Source: Methylicorpusculum sp.
Lineage (GTDB): Bacteria; Pseudomonadota; Gammaproteobacteria; Methylococcales; Methylomonadaceae
DNA: 38,203 nt
Direction of reading: 5' to 3'
Assembly: GCF_030651835.1 (NCBI RefSeq)
Contig: NZ_JAUSBX010000114.1
Location: forward strand, 1-38,203
Notes under the pieces: model-generated
Database searches by the model: none
What the model was told of the DNA's origin: nothing
What the model saw: only the letters and a program-made list of their open reading frames with translations
Shown here: positions 25,965 through 33,948 of the stretch, piece by piece
How the letters are laid out: each line of letters opens with the position of its first letter
Numbering within the stretch: position 1 is the stretch's first letter
Position numbers and translations under genes: made by a program

Positions 25965-26363
25965 TCAGTCGGGAACGTCTTTGCCGGAAACCAAAGGTTC
26001 ATGCTGACTTGCTAACTCCAGCAGTGCTTTGATTTCATTATGGGATGCAGAGTTGATGCTTTCTTCCAACGCCGTGTAACGGGCCAGTAAATCCTCGCCT
26101 AATGGCGTCAGAACCGTTCCACCTCCGCCTTTACCGCCGCTGGCAGTACTGACGACCGGCCGTCCGAATCCCAGGTTAAGACTATCAATCAATATCCAGG
26201 CGCGTTTGTAGGGCATGTTGAGCGATCTTGCGGCGGCTGCTATCGAGTGTGTTTGATCGATCAAACGCAACAAGTCGATTTTGCCGGGGCCAAGTGCAAT
26301 CGTATCCCCAATATAAATGCGTGGGCGCACTAAATGGGGTTTGTTAGTATTTGTCGTAGTCAT
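25965..26363 (-). CDS. ModE N-terminal-domain-only winged-helix regulator
   Basis: 132 residues. A LysR-like winged helix: HTH HSIAAAARSLNMPYKRAWILIDSLN (39-63), wing with the ModE-typical glycine-rich turn VVSTASGGKGGGGTVLTPLGEDLL (70-93), then a helical dimer segment to about 125. The C-terminal TOBE (molybdate-binding) domains of full ModE are absent, so it cannot sense molybdate alone. Family members of this kind include ModE-like repressors lacking the sensor. A stand-alone TOBE protein is encoded 315 bp upstream on the same strand, which suggests a split sensor. No clear ribosome binding site. Confidence 0.85.
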   Translation of the reverse strand: MTTTNTNKPHLVRPRIYIGDTIALGPGKIDLLRLIDQTHSIAAAARSLNMPYKRAWILIDSLNLGFGRPVVSTASGGKGGGGTVLTPLGEDLLARYTALEESINSASHNEIKALLELASQHEPLVSGKDVPD

Positions 26364-26678
26364 GCAGGGTAGCCTACCAAAAACGGCGCTAGTCCACTAC
26401 TTCAAGATACTGTTCGACCGGGCCGCTTGAAGTCGTTTTAGCCTTTTTTGGGTACTGTTTTCTAAAATTATAAATTACCGTAATGTATATGTCGTTATAT
26501 CGAAAAGGTTAAAAACTAGCTAATTAATGTCGAATTCCCTACAAAAAGCAACAAGTTTGGTATTGATTGCGACATAAAGAAGTAGGCATTGGAAGTTCGT
26601 TATGAATTTAAATTAACAATGGCCTTTGAAAAGCTGAAAGATGTATTTTCGGTATGATGAAGTATCACAATCCATTTC
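26364..26678. other. Intergenic region between the ModE-N and Mop genes
   Basis: AT-rich, non-coding. It contains the candidate ModE-like palindrome at 26479-26502 and presumably the promoter of the ModE-N gene, read to the left. Nothing else is recognised. Confidence 0.5.
26479..26502 (-). promoter_or_regulatory. Weak candidate ModE-like operator
   Basis: CGTAAT-N12-ATATCG, 24 bp on the plus strand, 115 bp upstream of the ModE-N start. Spacing matches the other boxes, but only the outer CG and some A/T positions agree, so this is tentative. Confidence 0.35.
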
Positions 26679-27140
26679 CTAATAGATAGTCAAACACCTT
26701 TTAAGCGCTTTGCTTAAAGCTATTTCAGGCCGGTATGTGAAAGCGACGGTTTTAGCAAGGCAGTAAACACTGATTCCCTCTATTAGATTCATGTCCCGGG
26801 ATGCTTTCAACGAAACACCCGCCACCCAAATGTTGCCACAGTCTATTTGAACCAATACACCGTTTTCGCTGGAAATGATCGTGCAAATCCGGCCCCGGAT
26901 CTGATTTTGTATTGAAATACCCTGCACGTTTCCAAGCGAAAGAGCAATTTCGTTCGACGAGATGGCGATAGTCGTTAAGGCACCAGTTGCCAATTCCTTG
27001 TTTAACGGCAATATGAGTTCGGTGCCGAAGCTCTCCGCCATAGTGCAGCCGTTCGGAATATCGTGATTGATGATTTTTGCGACCATCAAATTTTCAATTT
27101 GATTCGAACTGGTTTGTTGAAACACGTCTTTTTGAATCAT
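26679..27140 (-). CDS. Stand-alone TOBE/Mop protein resembling the ModC C-terminal domain
   Basis: 153 residues, cytoplasmic. Residues about 20-80 and 80-150 resemble the two OB-fold halves of the ModC C-terminal region: IAISSNEIALSLGNVQGISIQNQIRGRICTI aligns with the RARDISVSNDDRDRSSILNVLPGQV part of this window's ModC, followed by VLVQIDCGNIWVAGVSLKASRDMNL and GISVYCLAKTVAF. No ATPase motifs are present. Stand-alone Mop proteins store or relay molybdate. Here it might instead act as a detached sensor for the ModE-N regulator. GGAG seven bases before ATG 27140 supports the start, and a ModE-like box lies 14 bp further upstream. Confidence 0.75.
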   Translation of the reverse strand: MIQKDVFQQTSSNQIENLMVAKIINHDIPNGCTMAESFGTELILPLNKELATGALTTIAISSNEIALSLGNVQGISIQNQIRGRICTIISSENGVLVQIDCGNIWVAGVSLKASRDMNLIEGISVYCLAKTVAFTYRPEIALSKALKRCLTIY

Positions 27141-27153
27141 GTCTTTGCTCCAT

Positions 27154-27177
27154 CGTTATGTTGTTACATATATAATG
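27154..27177 (-). promoter_or_regulatory. ModE-like operator upstream of the stand-alone Mop gene
   Basis: CGTTAT-N12-ATAATG on the plus strand, 24 bp, the same half-site and spacing as the modA and TonB-receptor boxes. It overlaps TA-rich sequence (ATTATATA on the reverse strand) that could be the -10 of the Mop gene. It could also influence the LysR remnant that starts on the other side. Confidence 0.65.
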
Positions 27178-27216
27178 GAAAAGCATAAATTGAGCCATTT
27201 AAAACCGTATCAGGAA

Positions 27217-27740
27217 ATGTGAGTATGAAAAACTCAACTACTTAATTGCACTGGCTAAGATCGGTCATTTCGGCCGGGCGGCGGAAGCCTGTCATATATT
27301 CCAGACGGATTTCAGCTCGGCTATTCAGAATTTGGAAGAAGAATTGGGCGTAACCCTGGTGCTGCGGGGCCAACGCTTTATGGGTCTGAGTCCGGCAGGA
27401 GAAAGAATCCTGCAGCGCGCACAGCCCCTTGCTGCCGATTGGGAAAGCCTGATGCAGGAAGCCGCGACCTCAGCGGGGCAATTGTCCGGTATTTGCGTAT
27501 TGCCACTGCATCGTCAAATTCGGTCTGGTCAAGCCGCATCAAACGCATACTCCCCAACTGCTAACGGCGGCCCTGGAAGATCGCTGATACGCTTAGTCTA
27601 CAAGAGCGTTTCGACGCTTTGATAAGCATTGCCTATTGACCTATTCGTATAATCAATTGGCCCGCTGAATCGCTAATGGTCGAAAATACTCTGGCTCAGG
27701 AAAGTCATCACCCTAAGCAAAGCGTATTCTTATTTGGCAT
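27217..27740 (+). pseudogene. LysR-family regulator, decayed
   Basis: 27224 onward reads YEKLNYLIALAKIGHFGRAAEACHIFQTDFSSAIQNLEEELGVTLVLRGQRFMGLSPAGERIL, an unmistakable LysR N-terminal helix-turn-helix. The only upstream ATG (27217) is out of frame. After GQLSGI the frame degenerates and stops at 27620. A short segment in another frame (DTLSLQERFDALI, near 27590-27635) is a relic of the effector-binding domain. Frameshifts plus loss of most of the C-terminal domain make it inactive. It separates the Mop gene from the TonB receptor operon. Confidence 0.8.
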
Positions 27741-27878
27741 AATTCGTGCTTTAATTTCGATATGTAGTTAAGTACATAAAGTAAAATGCGATTTTTGCTT
27801 CAGATTGTTTGTAATAATTGCTACAAACCCTTTTAAGGTTGTAACGAAACGGACACGAGACGAACGGATGCTGACAAT

Positions 27879-27902
27879 CGTTATATACATGGATACATAA
27901 AT
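27879..27902 (+). promoter_or_regulatory. ModE-like operator upstream of the TonB receptor operon
   Basis: CGTTAT-N12-ATAAAT, 24 bp, ending 23 bp before the receptor ATG. Nearly the whole left half and TACATAA of the right half match my recollection of the E. coli modA operator. The box contains TTATATA, a possible -10, so bound ModE would block transcription. No Fur-box-like sequence is visible in the 185 bp upstream. Confidence 0.7.
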
Positions 27903-27925
27903 TGATTATATAAATCGGGTGGCTT

Positions 27926-29959
27926 ATGCGAAAGTTTATCTTATGTGCGTCAATGTCGTTTTTATCTCAGGCGGTTACTGCAAATCCCGATATTTTCAAA
28001 TTGGGTGTGATCGAAGTAACCGCCAAGTCCGGGGAGGAAAAATTCAGCGGCAAGGAAACTATAACGGCCGAAGACATCGCCCGTTACAATCGGAATGATG
28101 TGGCTTCGGCTCTGAACCTGTTGCCCGGCGTATCAATACAGAACTTGGGTCAGCGCAACGAGCGTCTGATTTTCATTCGTGGCTTTAATTCGCGCCAGGT
28201 GCCGTTGTTCATGGACGGTATCCCGGTCTATGTCCCCTATGACGGAAACGTCGATTTGAATCGTTTTACGACCTTCGATATCGGCCAAATCGACGTCAGC
28301 AAGGGCAATGCTTCGGTAATGTATGGCCCGAATACTTTGGGCGGCAGTATCAACTTAATCAGTCGAAGGCCCTCTAAAGAGCTGGAAGCTAATTTAACGC
28401 TAGGCATGGGTATGGATTCGCAGTTCGACGACAACACCTACCAAACGGCGTTGAACATCGGATCCAATCTTGGTTGGGGCTATATCCAAGGGGGATTTTC
28501 GTTTCTGGATCGACAATCGTTGCGTTTGTCCGATAATTTCAATTCGACGGCTTCCGAGGATGGCGGCATCCGGGAAAATTCCGGTAATACCGATTACAAG
28601 GGCAGTGTAAAAGTGGCATTGACGCCGAACGAGACCGACGAATACGCGGTCGGTTTTAACACACAAAAAGGTCGTAAGGATACACCGCCATACGCCGGCA
28701 CCGACTCTTCGGTGCAAACGCGGTATTGGCGCTGGCCTTATTGGGACAAGGAAAGTATATTTTTTATGTCGCGTACGCAATTCGTCGATGTTCATACGAT
28801 CAAACTTCGTGCTTACCACGATACCTTCAAAAACAGCTTGATGTCATTCGATAGTGCCAGTTACAGCCGGATAACCCGGCCCTTTGCTTTCGACAGTCAA
28901 TACAATGACTATACGTTCGGCGGTGGGATTGAATATGTCAACACCTGGTTTAATCACCACGAAATTAAATTAGGGTTCAATTACAAACAGGATGTACACC
29001 GAGAAATCGATAATATCGATACTTCAACCCACGTCAATACCCGACCCAAAACCCCTGAAGAACGCTCGTCAGACGAATATTTTTCGTATGCGATAGAAGA
29101 CGTTTATACGCCGGCCGATGCCTGGCGATTCGTGTTCGGAGCAAGTTACGACCGGCAACATCGCTTGCAGGCACAAAATTGGGCGAATACCAAGATGCAG
29201 TTTTTTCCTTTTAGCAATAAAGATGCTTACAATGCTCAGGGCGCGGCCTTTTACGAACTGTTCAAGGATTTCATCGTCCATGCCAGTCTGGCGCATAAAA
29301 CCCGTTTTCCGACGATCAAGGACCGCTATTCATTTCGGCTTGGCAACGCCTTGCCGAGTCCCGATCTGCAATCCGAAAAAGCATTAAATTACGAGTTCGG
29401 TGTCGACGGTAAGGCGATTGGCATGCTCGATTATGGTGCGGCCATTTTTTTCAATCAAATCGACAGCGCTATTGAGGAAGTCACGCTAGACAGAAATTTT
29501 TGTATCGCTCAAAAGCTAAATCCACGCTGCTTCCAGCAACAAAACATCGGCGAACAGGAAAATCTTGGCATAGAACTGTATTCGACTGCGAATATAAACG
29601 AGCAATGGCGTTTGCATGTCAACTACACCTGGTTGGACCGCAACAATATCACGAACCCCGATATCAAGCCGCTGGATACCATCAAACACAAGGTGTTCGT
29701 CAGCGTTGAATACGAGCCGTTTAAGTATTTGCGCCTGCTGGCCAGTGCCGAATACAATTCGGATCGGTTCAGTGACACGCTTGGTGTAAGAGTTGCCGAT
29801 GAATTTGTCATAGCTAATCTGAAAGCGACTTTTCCGGTCCATGACAACTTCAATGCTGAATTCGGCGTCAACAACGTCACCGATGAAAATTTTGCCTATC
29901 AGGAAGGCTTTCCGGAACAAGGGCGTAATTATTTCGCTAACCTGAATTTGCGCTATTGA
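27926..29959 (+). CDS. TonB-dependent outer-membrane receptor, ModE-box controlled
   Basis: 677 residues. Signal peptide MRKFILCASMSFLSQAVTA. TonB-box-like VIEVTAK (28-34). Plug domain about 42-150 (DVASALNLLPGVSIQN, RGFNSRQVPLFMDGIPVYVPYDG, GNASVMYGPNTLGGSINLISRRP). 22-strand barrel to the terminal aromatic NLNLRY. Sequence style is that of siderophore or metal-chelate receptors. Energised by TonB-ExbBD, none of which is encoded here. First gene of a three-gene operon with a binding lipoprotein and di-haem cytochrome. The ModE-like box 23 bp upstream suggests molybdenum (or tungsten) control, so the cargo may be a molybdenum chelate rather than iron. Cargo assignment is inference. Confidence 0.88.
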   Translation: MRKFILCASMSFLSQAVTANPDIFKLGVIEVTAKSGEEKFSGKETITAEDIARYNRNDVASALNLLPGVSIQNLGQRNERLIFIRGFNSRQVPLFMDGIPVYVPYDGNVDLNRFTTFDIGQIDVSKGNASVMYGPNTLGGSINLISRRPSKELEANLTLGMGMDSQFDDNTYQTALNIGSNLGWGYIQGGFSFLDRQSLRLSDNFNSTASEDGGIRENSGNTDYKGSVKVALTPNETDEYAVGFNTQKGRKDTPPYAGTDSSVQTRYWRWPYWDKESIFFMSRTQFVDVHTIKLRAYHDTFKNSLMSFDSASYSRITRPFAFDSQYNDYTFGGGIEYVNTWFNHHEIKLGFNYKQDVHREIDNIDTSTHVNTRPKTPEERSSDEYFSYAIEDVYTPADAWRFVFGASYDRQHRLQAQNWANTKMQFFPFSNKDAYNAQGAAFYELFKDFIVHASLAHKTRFPTIKDRYSFRLGNALPSPDLQSEKALNYEFGVDGKAIGMLDYGAAIFFNQIDSAIEEVTLDRNFCIAQKLNPRCFQQQNIGEQENLGIELYSTANINEQWRLHVNYTWLDRNNITNPDIKPLDTIKHKVFVSVEYEPFKYLRLLASAEYNSDRFSDTLGVRVADEFVIANLKATFPVHDNFNAEFGVNNVTDENFAYQEGFPEQGRNYFANLNLRY

Positions 29960-29976
29960 AGCCAAGGAGTCAAGCC

Positions 29977-31266
29977 ATGACATTTCGTTGCCTATTTATC
30001 CTGATTGCAAGTTTGACCGCCTGCGATGCATCGGCCAAACAAACGTTGACAGTGTTGACGGCCTATCATGAAGAGGTCGTCGCGCAGTTTGAAACCGCGT
30101 TCGAACGTGACCATCCCGACATCGACGTCAAGATCATCTGGCGTATGCCGCACGATGCACTTCCCTATCTGCGGCAACGCAATCAAGGTGGTGTAGACGT
30201 CTATTGGTCGGCTTCACTGCACAATTATTTACAATTGAAACAGGAAGGTGCCTGGCAAAAACTGAAATTAGACCGTGACGGACTGCCGGAAAAGCTGGGG
30301 GTAATGCCGCTGATCGATCCTGACGGTTTTTACTGTGCGACTGAAATGGCCGGATACGGGTTCGTGGTGAATCCCGGTTATATGAAAAAACACCGTTTGC
30401 CGGAACCGAAAACCTGGCAGGATTTGATCGATGCGCGTTATAGCGGGCATATCGCATTAGCGGTGCCATCCCGATTCGGCTTTGCGCCGCTGATGATCGG
30501 CAGCGTGTTGCAACAATACGGTTGGGAACGTGGTTGGGCGTTGTTTTCCGAAGTGGCCGGTAACGCACAATTACTCGAACACAACCGGGGTTTCATCACT
30601 GACGTTGTCGGTTCCGGCAAACTGGGTATTGCGCCTAGCCTGGACTTTTTCGCCACCTCGGCGCGAGCGAACGGAGCGCCGCTGCAATTGCTATATCCCG
30701 AGCCGGTCGCTTATTCGCCTGCGCACATTGCGATAACCGCATCGACCCGGCAGGCACAAGCCGCCCGGCAGTTCGTCGGATTCATCCTGTCGGCGCAAGG
30801 GCAACGGCTATTGTTTCATCCCGATATCCGCAAATTGCCGGTTCGTCCGGCTGTTTACGCCGATAAACCCGAAGGCCAATTCGATCCGTTCGCAGCGGCG
30901 GTCCTGCATTCACCGGTTTACGACCCATCCACTACCTTACCCAGGCTGGCTTTGCAGAATGCGTTGTTTGATCTGTTTCTGACCGAGCGGCACGACCAAT
31001 TAAAACCGCTGTGGCAGCGCTTACATGAGTTGGAGACGCAGAATAGCCGATCGGACGAGACACTGGCTGAAGTCAGGCATTTACTGACGGCCGCTCCGAT
31101 CAGCCTCGACTTGGCAAGTGACATCTCTGTACAACAAAGCTTCGAAAAGCGCATAAAAGATGCGGATGCCGACATGCAGGCTAAAAGTCTGGAGAATACC
31201 TGGCGTAGTGATATCAGTCGAAAATATCAACGCGCCGAGCAATTGCTGGCAGCCTGGAGACATTGA
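29977..31266 (+). CDS. ABC-type substrate-binding (lipo)protein of the TonB-receptor operon
   Basis: 429 residues from ATG 29977. AAGGAG at 29964-29969 is 7 bp upstream and favours it over ATG 29956 inside the receptor gene. The signal MTFRCLFILIASLTAC has a lipobox-like LTAC (Cys16). An alternative is cleavage after ASA (17-19). Residues about 22-300 follow the family 1 extracellular binding fold used for Fe(III) and related ligands (LTVLTAYHEEVVAQFETAFERDHPDIDV, VDVYWSASLHNYL, YGFVVNPGYMKKHRLPEPKTWQDLID). Residues about 305-429 are a charged helical extension not usual in the family. No permease gene adjoins it. It overlaps nothing but is 2 bp from the cytochrome gene. Confidence 0.85.
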   Translation: MTFRCLFILIASLTACDASAKQTLTVLTAYHEEVVAQFETAFERDHPDIDVKIIWRMPHDALPYLRQRNQGGVDVYWSASLHNYLQLKQEGAWQKLKLDRDGLPEKLGVMPLIDPDGFYCATEMAGYGFVVNPGYMKKHRLPEPKTWQDLIDARYSGHIALAVPSRFGFAPLMIGSVLQQYGWERGWALFSEVAGNAQLLEHNRGFITDVVGSGKLGIAPSLDFFATSARANGAPLQLLYPEPVAYSPAHIAITASTRQAQAARQFVGFILSAQGQRLLFHPDIRKLPVRPAVYADKPEGQFDPFAAAVLHSPVYDPSTTLPRLALQNALFDLFLTERHDQLKPLWQRLHELETQNSRSDETLAEVRHLLTAAPISLDLASDISVQQSFEKRIKDADADMQAKSLENTWRSDISRKYQRAEQLLAAWRH

Positions 31267-31268
31267 CG

Positions 31269-32615
31269 ATGCGTGCTGGAAAACTGCTGATGTCGCTGTT
31301 AATTTGCCTGTTCGCCCAGACTGCAAAGTCTGAAAACGCTTGGGTGACAGATGACGAAAGCAGGGAAGCCTTTGCTCAAATTTACGCAGGTGTCGGCAAA
31401 GAGCTATCCGACCTTGCCTTTCAGGGGCGAAATTTATTCAGGCAAAGCTGGGTTATACCGCCTGCATCCGATATCGATAGTGCCGGCCTCGGGCCGCTTT
31501 ACAACCAATTGTCCTGTCTCGCTTGCCATCCGAAAAACGGACGCGGGATGCCTCCGGAGACACCTGATCAGATGATGCGCTCTATGTTGGTCAGGTTGAG
31601 CCTACCCGGAAGCAACGAGCACGGAGGACCGCGCCCACATCCTGTGTACGGCGATCAATTGAATGAACAAGGTATTCCCGGCATCCCGGGTGAAGGCCGC
31701 GTTCGAGTCAGTTATCAGGAAATTGTCAGAATGTTGCCGGATGGGGAAACGATCCATTTGCGCCGCCCGATCTACACATTCACCGATTTGCAATACGGCC
31801 CCTTGGAACCGGAAATACTCTATTCGCCCCGAATCGGACCGCCGGTATTCGGCTTGGGTCTGTTGGAAGCGGTGTCTGACTCTGCAATCATGCAATTGGC
31901 AGAGCGTGGGCGGCAACAGGGGGTTAACGGACGGCCCAATTGGGTTTGGGATAGTGAGAAACAGCAAAAAACGATTGGCCGCTTTGGGCTGAAAGCCAAT
32001 GTTGCGAAATTGAAACAGCAAATAGCCGGTGCGTTTATTGGCGATATGAGTATCACTTCGTCGCTGCATCCGATTGAGAATTGCAGTCTTACCCAAACTG
32101 CCTGCCAACAAGCGCCGTCGGCCCGGCAGCCGGAATTAGACGATCGTCAACTCAAGGCAGTACTGACCTATCTGCGTTTGTTACAAGTGCCGGCAAAGCG
32201 CGCTGCAGACGATTCGATGGTGCAGCAAGGTGAACGGTTGTTTGTTTCGACTGGCTGCGCCGCCTGCCATTCCCCTTCTTTGCAAACCGGCGACTTTCCG
32301 GAAATGCCGGCGTTATCGCAGCAGACTCTTCATCCTTACACCGATTTATTACTGCACGATATGGGTGAAGAACTGGCTGACGATCGACCCGATTTCGAAG
32401 CAAGTGCCCGCGATTGGCGTACACCACCATTATGGGGCATCGGATTGATCAAGAAAATTAACGGACACAGCACCTTTTTACATGACGGACGAGCCCGTAA
32501 TAAGATGGAGGCGATTTTATGGCACGGTGGTGAAGCTCAGTTCGTGCGAACGCGATTCGAACAACTACCGTCACTTGAACGCAGGAGCATTATCCGATTT
32601 TTGGAATCGTTATGA
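31269..32615 (+). CDS. Di-haem oxidoreductase (DHOR) family c-type cytochrome
   Basis: 448 residues, signal peptide ending near AKSENA. Two haem c sites: CLACH (83-87) after LYNQLS and CAACH (330-334) in FVSTGCAACHS. C-terminal family motifs RDWRTPPLWGIGL (about 381-393) and FLHDGRARNKMEAILWHGGEA (about 403-423) are those of the di-haem oxidoreductase/putative peroxidase family (DUF1111). Periplasmic. The position 2 bp after the binding-protein gene implies co-translation and a joint role. A redox step on the imported metal complex (reduction or release) is plausible but unproven. Stop at 32615; ModE follows after 75 bp with its own putative promoter. Confidence 0.88.
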   Translation: MRAGKLLMSLLICLFAQTAKSENAWVTDDESREAFAQIYAGVGKELSDLAFQGRNLFRQSWVIPPASDIDSAGLGPLYNQLSCLACHPKNGRGMPPETPDQMMRSMLVRLSLPGSNEHGGPRPHPVYGDQLNEQGIPGIPGEGRVRVSYQEIVRMLPDGETIHLRRPIYTFTDLQYGPLEPEILYSPRIGPPVFGLGLLEAVSDSAIMQLAERGRQQGVNGRPNWVWDSEKQQKTIGRFGLKANVAKLKQQIAGAFIGDMSITSSLHPIENCSLTQTACQQAPSARQPELDDRQLKAVLTYLRLLQVPAKRAADDSMVQQGERLFVSTGCAACHSPSLQTGDFPEMPALSQQTLHPYTDLLLHDMGEELADDRPDFEASARDWRTPPLWGIGLIKKINGHSTFLHDGRARNKMEAILWHGGEAQFVRTRFEQLPSLERRSIIRFLESL

Positions 32616-32626
32616 TTTTTTTAGTT

Positions 32627-32656
32627 TCCGAACATAAGAGCATTTTCGGATAGAAT
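32627..32656 (+). promoter_or_regulatory. Putative modE promoter with short inverted repeat
   Basis: TCCGAA (32627-32632) and TTCGGA (32645-32650) form an inverted repeat, followed immediately by TAGAAT (32651-32656), a plausible -10. No ModE-like box is seen here, so the regulator may be controlled by something else. Confidence 0.35.
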
Positions 32657-32690
32657 GCAACTCATCTGAAACAGAATCTGGATCACAATA

Positions 32691-33527
32691 ATGAGCGAAA
32701 CAGAACAACAGCAGCCGGGCAAAGATAAAAAATCGGCTGAGCGACTAGTCGAAGGCGAATTGCGTATCGCTGGCGCATTTACCTGGAAACTCTGTAATTT
32801 GCTGGCCGCAATTGAATCCACCGGGTCTCTTAATCGCGCGGCGAAACAGGTTGGACTGAGTTACAAAGGTGCATGGGAAATTCTGGAGCGTGCCAACAAT
32901 CTCTCACCGCATTTGCTGGTTACGACCTCAATCGGCGGCAAGTATGGCGGAGGAAGTGTGTTGACCGACTCTGGAAAAAGTCTGCTGAAACTATTAGTCA
33001 AGCTTCGAAACGAGCATGATCAGTTTCTGGAGCGCGTCAATCAGGAATTGGCCAACAATTCCGAATTCAATTACTTAATCAGGAGAACATTTATGAAAGC
33101 CAGTGCCCGCAATCAGTTTTTTGGTACCGTCGTTGACATTCACGATGGCGGCATCAATGTCGAAATCAACATAGAACTCAAAGGAGGTGATTATCTAGTT
33201 GCCGCAATAACTCAAGAGTCACTGAAAAATCTGGGTATCGTTAAAGGCGTAGAAGTTGTCGCGCTAATCAAAGCCCCACAGGTATTGATCGTTGCGGACT
33301 TGGGGCCCTATAGGCTCAGTGCGCGCAATCAATTGTCCGGTAAGATTTCGAGGCTGCACAAAGGGGCGGTCAATACGGAAGTGGTGGTACAACTGCCAGG
33401 AGGTAATTCGGTCTATGCAACAGTCACTAATGACAGTGTTGATGAATTGAATCTGGAAGAGGGTGTTAATGTGCTTGCTGCATTCAAGGCCAATGCGGTT
33501 TTTTTAGCGGTGATGTCTCTGGATTAA
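32691..33527 (+). CDS. modE: Molybdate-responsive regulator ModE (full length, two TOBE domains)
   Basis: 278 residues. Winged helix about 23-125 with HTH GSLNRAAKQVGLSYKGAWEILERAN (45-69) and the glycine-rich wing TTSIGGKYGGGSVLTDSG. Then two TOBE/Mop domains: SARNQFFGTVVDIHDGGINVEINIEL... (138-200) and SARNQLSGKISRLHKGAVNTEVVVQL... (210-275). This is the E. coli ModE architecture: a dimer that binds molybdate in the TOBE domains and then binds CGTTAT-type palindromes. It probably controls the three boxes at 25883, 27154 and 27879. It follows the DHOR gene on the same strand; the ribosome binding site is weak (CTGGA). Confidence 0.93.
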   Translation: MSETEQQQPGKDKKSAERLVEGELRIAGAFTWKLCNLLAAIESTGSLNRAAKQVGLSYKGAWEILERANNLSPHLLVTTSIGGKYGGGSVLTDSGKSLLKLLVKLRNEHDQFLERVNQELANNSEFNYLIRRTFMKASARNQFFGTVVDIHDGGINVEINIELKGGDYLVAAITQESLKNLGIVKGVEVVALIKAPQVLIVADLGPYRLSARNQLSGKISRLHKGAVNTEVVVQLPGGNSVYATVTNDSVDELNLEEGVNVLAAFKANAVFLAVMSLD

Positions 33528-33647
33528 TCTAAAACATCCAGTCGTCAGGGATAGGGGATAGCCATCTTGCCTGACTGAGGTAAGCGAAATCTGTTGTATG
33601 TTCCTTTTAGGCTGGATAGGATAAATCAAGGTTGACTGCTAAATAAT

Positions 33648-33682
33648 CCTGGTATTACCATTAACATAAACGTAATACCAGG
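33648..33682 (+). promoter_or_regulatory. Perfect 11-bp inverted repeat overlapping the antitoxin ribosome binding site
   Basis: CCTGGTATTAC (33648-33658) and GTAATACCAGG (33672-33682) are perfect complements with a 13-bp spacer. The right arm runs into AGGAG (33680-33684), the ribosome binding site of the AbrB gene. It is likely the operator for antitoxin autorepression. As RNA it could also hide the ribosome binding site. Confidence 0.65.
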
Positions 33683-33693
33683 AGAAAAGCAAC

Positions 33694-33948
33694 ATGCACA
33701 AAGTAACCTCCAAAAGACAAGTGACGCTACCGCAATCGGTTTGCAATGCCATTTCCTTGCAGCCAGGGGATTATGTCGAAGTTTTTGCCCGTGACGGCGT
33801 GGCGCATATCGTCAAGATGACATCCGAAAGCATTGCGGGTAAGTTTAGTTACCTGCTCAAAAATCAAGCATACCCCACAGCTGAGGATATAAAAACCGCT
33901 CTAAAACAACGTGCTGTCGATAAGTTTGTGGCTGATGATCGCTATTGA
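33694..33948 (+). CDS. AbrB/MazE/SpoVT-type antitoxin (orphaned VapB)
   Basis: 84 residues. A swapped-hairpin AbrB domain at the N-terminus (VTSKRQVTLPQSVCNAISLQPGDYVEVFARDGVAHIVKM, 4-42), then a C-terminal tail that in this family wraps around the cognate PIN toxin. AGGAG at 33680-33684 supports the start. Its natural partner, a PIN toxin gene overlapping by 14 bp, survives only as a 20-codon stump, so it may now act just as a DNA-binding protein on its own operator. Confidence 0.8.
   Translation: MHKVTSKRQVTLPQSVCNAISLQPGDYVEVFARDGVAHIVKMTSESIAGKFSYLLKNQAYPTAEDIKTALKQRAVDKFVADDRY

Noticed and set aside
27741-27925. Fur box upstream of the TonB receptor
   Set aside because: Looked for GATAATGATAATCATTATC-like sequence; none found.
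33528-33600. Terminator after modE from GTCAGG/CCTGAC pairing
   Set aside because: Six-bp stem with a long loop and no T-run.
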